Below the pieces are notes generated by a model. That model saw only the letters and a program-made list of their open reading frames with translations, made no database searches and was not told the DNA's origin. A program made the position numbers and the translations under genes. This document shows positions 16,977-22,831 of a stretch of DNA of 22,831 nt, one piece after another; position 1 is the first letter of the stretch, and every line of letters starts with the position of its first letter. Origin of the DNA: Chara braunii. Lineage: Eukaryota > Streptophyta > Charophyceae > Charales > Characeae. The DNA lies in assembly GCA_003427395.1 (NCBI GenBank), contig BFEA01000771.1:120304-143134 (forward strand), written 5' to 3'.

Positions 16977-17453
16977 ATGGCACGCAACAATGGCCCTTTT
17001 GGCTACAGGCCAGGGCATTTGAGGTTCTATTGGAGTTGGGAGCCTATGCGTGAAGAGGGAGCTACAATGGATGCCTGCCTGAGCTACAGTAAAAGTGACG
17101 GGATGGCCAAACTAAAAATTAATGTCTACGGAGGGAAAGAGCAGGAGATGAGGGGGGATGCGAAGGTTCAGGGTGTAATTACGGAGACTCGCGACCGATC
17201 CGAGCGGCGGTTTAGAAGAGACGGGGTGACTGCGAGCTTAAAGGTAACGGTTATTTACCATGAAGAGGAGACTTCTACGAGCACGATCGAGAGGGGACAG
17301 CAGGAACTGGACCGGGACTCCGAAGCAGAGTCTGAGGCCAGCGATGGGCAGACCAGGTCTTTCCACGGGCTGGAGCAGTGGCGGAGAGAGCATCCGCCGA
17401 CCGAGTCCGTAGAGGATGGTCCGGAGGCCAGTTCGGGCCAGCCGCAGGAGTGA
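16977..17453 (+). CDS. Hypothetical 158-residue protein
   Basis: An ATG frame of 158 codons in a CpG-rich region. The N-terminal part (MARNNGPFGYRPGHLRFYWS onwards) looks globular, the middle is mixed-charge (AKLKINVYGGKEQEM and ASLKVTVIYHEEETS suggest beta strands), and the C-terminal third is polar and acidic, disordered in character. A second frame shifted by one overlaps its end (17416-17682) and is Arg/Ser/Glu-rich. No family is recognised; a gag-like retroelement protein or lineage-specific gene are options. An internal AAG|GTAACG could be a splice donor. The composition is more protein-like than that of other frames here, which is the main support. Confidence 0.4.
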   Translation: MARNNGPFGYRPGHLRFYWSWEPMREEGATMDACLSYSKSDGMAKLKINVYGGKEQEMRGDAKVQGVITETRDRSERRFRRDGVTASLKVTVIYHEEETSTSTIERGQQELDRDSEAESEASDGQTRSFHGLEQWRREHPPTESVEDGPEASSGQPQE

Positions 17454-17689
17454 GAATGAGACCACTCGACCGTGCCGCAGGGAGAGGTCAGAACATCAAG
17501 AACGGGGCATTCGTAGAAGGCAGAGTGAGCCCAACTCGAGAGACAGAGGGACAACGCACGAGGTGGTAATGCGTGTACAGTCGAACACTGTGGCACGGTC
17601 CAGGGGGCAAGCGCATAGAGTGGAGCGGGAGAAAGTCAACGCGGGAAAGTGTCCGTCACGATCAGAGAGAGAGAGCGAGTGACATGAGG

Positions 17690-19640
17690 CCAGCTCGCAA
17701 CGGGGGACTAATAGGTAGTAAGATCTCAAGGATGAGCGCGCAGCGGGGACAGCGAGTGAGGGCGTTCGTCCATGAGAGTTGTTGATGTCAACGGTCTTCT
17801 GTCTCTATATTCCAATGTGAAGCGCCACATCATCAACGCACGGTAGGGCTAGAAACTGCTATAGTGACCTATGGTGCGAGGTGATTGGGCGGGAGTCACA
17901 GCTAGACGGTTCGGATAGAGGAGGAGGCGAGCTCCTGATGTATGATCAGAGATGATAAGAGCGAAACGAGGTATGCACTAGAGAAGAGCAAGGGGGCGTT
18001 ACTTACCATGTATATATATGACGTGCATCACTGACTACTCCAGCAAGTTGTCTTTATTGGTAAAAACGAGTATTCTTTCGTGTCTCATGATATTGTCGCC
18101 GCCATTGCGGGTCTCAGGACAGATACGCTAGAAAGACTTTGTGTGGCACTTTGTGCAGTCTGTACACTATGGACACGACGATTAACACGAATTAGTACCA
18201 ACCACTGTTCAGGAAAGCGTGAGAAAAGTGATTGTTCGATACGTATGACTTTATGGAGGCTGAGAACTGTAAGGCCCACGAGTCGATTGTCGTAATCAGC
18301 ACGAGAGAAGAGATGCGCGGCGAAGCGTTCACTGCCGAAGGAAGAGACAAGCGCGGGAGAGAAGCCTGGATACTGTGTAGAGTGCCAAGAGGGAGTACCC
18401 TCTCAATTGACATCATCTTTTCCGTCACGACACCGTGTCACATTAGGGGACGTTGTGTGTGAGAGAAACGGATGATTCACAGTCTAGTGAAAACAAGACG
18501 AAGGTACTCATTCGGTATGGCTATTGATGCCTGATGCCTTTAACTCGCTTGTCTTCACAGTTGTTTCCTCTCTACCTTGTGCAGTGTACCAACGAAGGGG
18601 AGTTCGTGTCGTGACACTGAAGGGAGGTTTGGAGGGCTAGTGGCAGATTATGTCCTAAATTGAGGTATGAGTGACAGTGTGCAAGACTCATGCGAGGAAA
18701 GAAGTCAACCATTCGTTTGGTCGGTACATGAGCTTCAGCCGTTAGTGGTATCTACTGTCTATATTCCTTTCACTCTGATTAGTTAAAGTCTTGCATTTTA
18801 TCAGTCGTCTGCGTAAGAAAACTAGTTCGTTACAACTGGGGGTTTGAACTGCTACTGGATCACCTGGCATGAGACTGGTTCACCTAGGCAGTGGCGGATG
18901 CGTAATAACCAGGGGTGGACAGGACTGTAATCACTAAGTGCTAAATCCCCCCCGCTTTTGAATTATTCCTTCTCATCGTGTCATTATCAGTCTTCCTAAA
19001 GAAAAAAAAGAAATATATACGCGAAAAATAAGATTGTCCCTCTCGAATATATTTTTTGCTTAATATTGTCGGCCAGCTCCATTAGCACTTGATTGTAGTT
19101 AGAGTGATGATAATGCATCAGAAGCAGTGATTTGCCCAAGAGCCTCAATAACGGTCAAAAAGGAAAGGGAGTTATTACATGAAGTTAAAGTGTCATGGAT
19201 CGTTGTTTTCCTCTTCGTAAATAAAATCTCTAGAGTGGCATGTAACGCTTGGACATACCTATGAACTAAGGATTGGTCACTCATCGTGACGTGTGTATAC
19301 AGGAAGCAGTGGGGAACAGGGAGACCGAACGACCTGGTTTTGACACAAGGCTAGAGTGAGTGCGTTTCTCTGGACTTTACTAGTTTTCTCAACCCTTATG
19401 TCACTTATGAGTAGAAAGCGGTCTACATTATCAAAAGTTGCCTACCTGCTAGCCAAATACTTACTAGATGGCGATTAAAAGGGAAGGGGTGGAGTCGGTT
19501 GATATATGGTCTTTGGGCAACTCTGTGAGGTTTCAATGGAGCCCGACCAGGGCCTCCTTCTGCAATGAATTTTGAACAGATGCTACGTGTGTCTGACCCC
19601 AATGTGCTTTAGTAGCATTGACTTGTCTCAGGCTGTCAGC
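17690..19640. other. Long stretch without a recognised gene
   Basis: Several 60-78-codon frames on both strands overlap around 18080-18460, and none shows motifs. GATGATAAGAGCGAAACGAGG near 17951 resembles a half-unit of the hairpin satellite. GTTTGAAC near 18844 resembles a box B on the minus strand with poor box A support. Confidence 0.4.
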
Positions 19641-19645
19641 GCTCT

Positions 19646-19690
19646 ATCCTCGGTACAGTAAACGAGGTCGGGTACTGTACCGAACTGAGG
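19646..19690. repeat. Perfect 11-bp inverted repeat with outer stem
   Basis: TCGGTACAGTA (19650-19660) pairs with TACTGTACCGA (19673-19683). CCTC and GAGG add an outer stem. A partial third copy, CAGTACGGTACA, follows at about 19709. Confidence 0.9.
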
Positions 19691-19719
19691 CTTCATACTG
19701 AGAAACTTCAGTACGGTAC

Positions 19720-20750
19720 ACGAAAGTAAACGTGGTCACTACATGGGCAGAGTATGATCTAAGGACTGTTATGCACGGATGAACTCTGTACAGCCCCAGT
19801 AAGAAAGGGATCTAACGCTTGGTGACATAATGGCGTATTTCTACAGTTAACTTTTGCAACTGGTTGCTAGTTTGTTATACTTAGTAACAAAAAACTAAAT
19901 GCTCCTCAGTGGGAAGAGAAGACAGGGCTACTGTACTATTGCATTGCAACAACATACAGTTGGGAGCAGTAATCGGACGAGCATCTAAGACGCTAAGTGT
20001 GAGACACACACTTTTTGTCCATAACTTGTGCACAGGCCAACGGGGAAGTAGTCGTTTATAAGTGATACACCGGGAAAGTCAGTATCGGACGATTTCGACA
20101 GTGAACCTATCGAGAGACAGTGTCTCAGAGTCACCATCCTGAACTAGCAGGGAAGAAAGGAAGTGAGCGAGTTTGGGTGGGGTCCGCTTGTGATTGCTAA
20201 CCTCTGGGTCTAGCAACACATGGTTATTAATGATTGGTTACAGATCAGCCATGTTGAATCTCTTCTACTACTGGGATTAGTGCCCTGTTTTGCCGAGGAC
20301 AAAATTTTAACCCGTCTATCGTACCCGCAGATTATCCTGCTAGTGGCCTAAATTTCAGGGTGTAGAGTAATCATGAATGAAGGGAGATCTTGGGGGTGAA
20401 AAGTAGGTCTAACAGAGAAAAGAACGAAGGATGGTAGGAAGGAGCATACCAGGACATGAAAGCACACATGCTGAATCAGAGGGAGTTTGCCATTAGAATA
20501 ACGGGTGAGAGAAAATACATCGAATACGTAATTTACTTTTACGAATTTAATGGCAAACTGCACAATACCTGTTTCCGCTAGAAAGCGTGGAACAGGCCAG
20601 GGCAAGACTTGCGTGGGCTCGGTAGTGCTATAACCATCAATCCCTTGAATTCCATCAACATCTGGACGAGGGCACCTTTCAATTGTTTTGTTGCTTCACC
20701 CTGCAGTACCAAGACGTGTGAATCTTCATTTTGGTGATTTAATATATCGG
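19720..20750. other. Stretch without a recognised gene
   Basis: No repeat family, RNA promoter or motif-bearing frame is seen. Confidence 0.4.
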
Positions 20751-20755
20751 TGAAC

Positions 20756-20865
20756 ATTCAGACAACTTTCAGGCAATCTTCAGATAATATTCAGACAACT
20801 TTCAGGCAATCTTCAGATAACATTCAGACAAGTTTCAAGCAATTCTTAGACAGCGTTCAAGTGAC
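20756..20865. repeat. 11-bp repeat in 33-bp higher-order units
   Basis: Ten 11-bp subunits of the form NTTCAGRCAAN. They cycle in threes: ATTCAGACAAC, TTTCAGGCAAT, CTTCAGATAAY. The first two 33-bp units are almost identical, the third is diverged, and one further subunit follows. One frame is open through it and reads IQTTFRQSSDN twice, then a diverged third copy, ending at a TGA near 20890. No start codon is seen. Confidence 0.9.
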
Positions 20866-21002
20866 AACTAAGGGCTCGTTCGTCTGGTGACAATTGTCGT
20901 TCATTCAGCGGGCAACAGTCGATTTAACCTGCAGCATACACTCATCAGTCAAAATTCGGTTCCCTTTTCCTTCTATCAGAAAATATCTTTTTGATTGAGC
21001 CC

Positions 21003-21479
21003 ATGAGAGAAATCAACCCTGTTTCAGTTGAGCAGTTTGTCCTCGACAGTCTCAATCAGGTAGATTTAAAGAAAAATTGCTCATATAGTTATACCAAGAT
21101 TGATGGTTTCAAACGAGAAGATCTGTCAATCTTCATCGCTCTTACAAAATTTGCAGAAGGGACAGTCAAGGACTTGCGGGTATACCTGAAAAAAGGGAAT
21201 AAGACACATCCGCACTTTGACGCAGTTTGGGTGGCAGCAGCTAGGTACGTGCAATGGAAAGTTGAGAGACTCCTAGGGGATTCGAAACTCATCTACAGCT
21301 TCGGCCCCAAGCTCTTTACAGACTAGGTCAAACCTCTGGTCCCCTATTATCTTACAGACGACTCCAGCTGGGGTGACCTGGTGGATTTTGCAAAGAGGTA
21401 CATCTCTCCTGCAAAGATCGACTACGAGGTAGTGACCGAACCTTCCAAGTTCTCGCATCTCATACGGGGAATCTTCTCT
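21003..21479 (+). pseudogene. Unknown protein interrupted by one in-frame TAG
   Basis: From ATG at 21003 an open frame of 107 codons (MREINPVSVEQFVLDSLNQV onwards) has balanced composition and alternating hydrophobic/charged helices. TAG at 21324-21326 stops it, but the same frame continues open for 50 more codons (VKPLVPYYLTDDSSWGDLVD, then FAKRYISPAKIDYEVV) to another TAG at 21477-21479. The composition does not change across the stop, so this looks like one ~158-residue protein with a nonsense mutation, or one using readthrough. Splicing out the stop with visible sites (donor at 21245, acceptor at 21357) breaks the frame. Family unknown. AATAAA occurs near 21951. Confidence 0.5.
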
Positions 21480-22040
21480 TAGCCGTATCTCCCCACTTTA
21501 TGGGAGGAGTTCTGTGCTATGGTTGATTTCCGTACCATGGGACTTGGATGGAAATGTTCGGAACTAGCAGGGTTCATGTGACCTTACATTCAGAAGCCAC
21601 AGACTCAGAAAGTACGGGGACATGGTTCGAGGCACAGGAAACGCACAGCAAAATGGGACCGAGAGTGTGACCCAGAGGGATGAGTGAGGACTCGAGATTA
21701 GTGTTGGTCATGCTCCCTTCTATATGTGCTCTCTAAGACTATTATGAGTTCTCATTCTTCCCTCATTTAACCTTGTCATTGCTCGAGTTAGTCAGTCTTG
21801 CTTCTTGCATTGTTGTCTTGCCTGATGACTGTACTCTTTGATGATTCTGTCACGGGTCTCAAAATTAGTAGGCCGACAAAATTGATGCATGTATGACACA
21901 CCAGCCTTTTCATGATTATTATTTGCATGATTCTTCACTGTTCCGAATCAAAATAAAAGATTCCTAAGACAGGGGACCGGCGAAGACCGCAATTGAAGGG
22001 TCTCGCTCGAAGCCGGACGCACACAACAGGAAGGGATTTG
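21480..22040. other. Stretch without a recognised gene
   Basis: Probably includes the 3' flank of the broken frame at 21003-21479. Nothing else is supported. Confidence 0.35.
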
Positions 22041-22050
22041 CATTATTTAA

Positions 22051-22065
22051 TTTATTTTATTTATT
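22051..22065 (-). promoter_or_regulatory. Overlapping AATAAA polyadenylation signals
   Basis: On the minus strand three overlapping AATAAA motifs lie about 65-80 bases beyond the stop codon of the frame ending at 22129, a normal distance for a 3' end. Confidence 0.35.
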
Positions 22066-22128
22066 GCAATCACATCTAAAATCTTGCGTGACAGTCTGTT
22101 GGTTTTCTAGTCGCCCAAGGTGGCCTGA

Positions 22129-22633
22129 CTAAAAAAAGTGCGACACCACGTTGCGGAAGAGTTCAGGGAATTTGGCGGCCCCTTCGTACCCCAGGACTAA
22201 TTGTCGCCACGAGCACGAGTCTCCCTGGTGACACCAATGGCAATTAAACCGAGGCCGCCACGTGGCGTGCGCGGCTGACCAAGGCAATATCGTGAGGTCT
22301 GTGTGGGGCAGGATTAAGGGAGGGGAAGATAACCGCTCAATCAGCACGAACCCACTCCCTCCTATGTGGCACGCCCAGGTGGGGTTGTAAAGATGGATTG
22401 ACTCAGTGCGCCGCAGTGTGCTCCGCACGTCCGCATTGCAGTACACGCCATCGTCATCTACGATCGGGAAGGGTGGAAGCGCACTGCGATTTACCGAGAC
22501 CAAGTCCAAGCTCGGGCCACGACCCGCACTCCCGTTCGTTGAGACGAGACCTGACTCCTTGCAAAGAACAACGAATACTACAAAAATGATGCACCTAACT
22601 CTCTTTCTTTGTATCTCTCTCTGTGGGCATCAA
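22129..22633 (-). CDS. Hypothetical protein, C-terminal part, no ATG
   Basis: The minus-strand frame is open from a TGA near 22635 to TAG at 22129-22131, about 165 codons. Visible parts are a hydrophobic patch (IIFVVFVVLC), a Trp/Cys/His-rich segment (ATWRPRFNCHWCHQGDSCSW) that might bind metal through CHWCH and Cys, and the ending LVLGYEGAAKFPELFRNVVS. No in-frame ATG is present, so it would be a terminal exon or a fragment. AATAAA signals follow its stop. No family is recognised. Confidence 0.35.
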
Positions 22634-22741
22634 CCCGAACGTGGTGTAGGGGATCCAAGGTGGGCGCAAAAATGTCAGCCGCTTCGCGGAGATGCGAGCG
22701 AGCGACCTCTCCGGAATTACCCGTTTCCCCTGGAGTCCTGA
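22586..22741 (+). CDS. Possible small secreted peptide
   Basis: MMHLTLFLCISLCG looks like a short signal peptide, followed by about 37 polar residues and a TGA, 51 residues in all. It overlaps the opposite-strand frame, so at most one of the two is likely real. It has no cysteine pattern typical of effectors. Confidence 0.15.
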   Translation: MMHLTLFLCISLCGHQPERGVGDPRWAQKCQPLRGDASERPLRNYPFPLES

Positions 22742-22748
22742 CCGGAGC

Positions 22749-22752
<4 letters not shown>

Positions 22753-22831
<79 letters not shown>
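22753..22831. repeat. (GA)n microsatellite at the right edge
   Basis: A pure GA/AG run for the last 79 bases. Confidence 0.95.

Noticed and set aside
18838-18900. Minus-strand tRNA-like region with AGTTCAAACCCC
   Set aside because: The best box A candidate has two mismatches and is too close (about 36 bases).

Overview
The window looks like nuclear DNA of a eukaryote: gene-poor, very rich in simple repeats, and full of degenerate tandem repeats. GTAAGT/GTGAGT-type splice donors, degenerate RNA polymerase III promoters and a Ty3/gypsy integrase tail all point away from bacteria. The integrase C-terminus (GPY/F-type module) would suit an early-diverging fungus or another repeat-laden eukaryote, but I cannot place the organism. 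The first bases are (AC)n and the last 79 are (GA)n, so the window is probably a whole contig that broke at microsatellites.

Layout. 1-1750: simple repeats, a degenerate ~32-bp minisatellite and a possible two-exon gene start. 1750-2298: C-terminal end of a Ty3/gypsy integrase, with one in-frame stop and its 5' side lost at a (CA)n tract. 2640-4100: four successive families of short tandem units, most containing small stem-loops whose arms change together. 4498-4980 (minus): an RGG/poly-Glu open frame damaged by a 41-bp duplication. 5379-5565: two strong inverted-repeat elements, the first with Pol III boxes A and B and a T5 stop. 6300-7070: four ~150-bp units with GT/GA tails. 7150-7620: fragments of a possible coding region ending in an acidic Ser/Glu repeat. 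7640-8999: units of about 0.5 kb, each ending in (ATT)n. 9640-9710 (minus): a tRNA-like Pol III promoter. 9880-10990: about 1.1 kb of cryptically simple CACTGTG-type sequence. 12748-13703: a 16-unit array of 60/62-bp hairpin units in two alternating types. 15541-15960: a GC-rich block of consecutive hairpins. 16977-17453: an unrecognised 158-residue reading frame. 20756-20865: an 11-bp repeat organised in threes. 21003-21479: a reading frame broken by one TAG. 22129-22633 (minus): an unrecognised frame followed by AATAAA signals.

No complete gene of known function can be supported. The most striking content is structural: several unrelated tandem-repeat families here, above all the 12.7-13.7 kb array, are built from units that fold into hairpins, with paired substitutions in the two arms. 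I saw no genes that would work together as a pathway.
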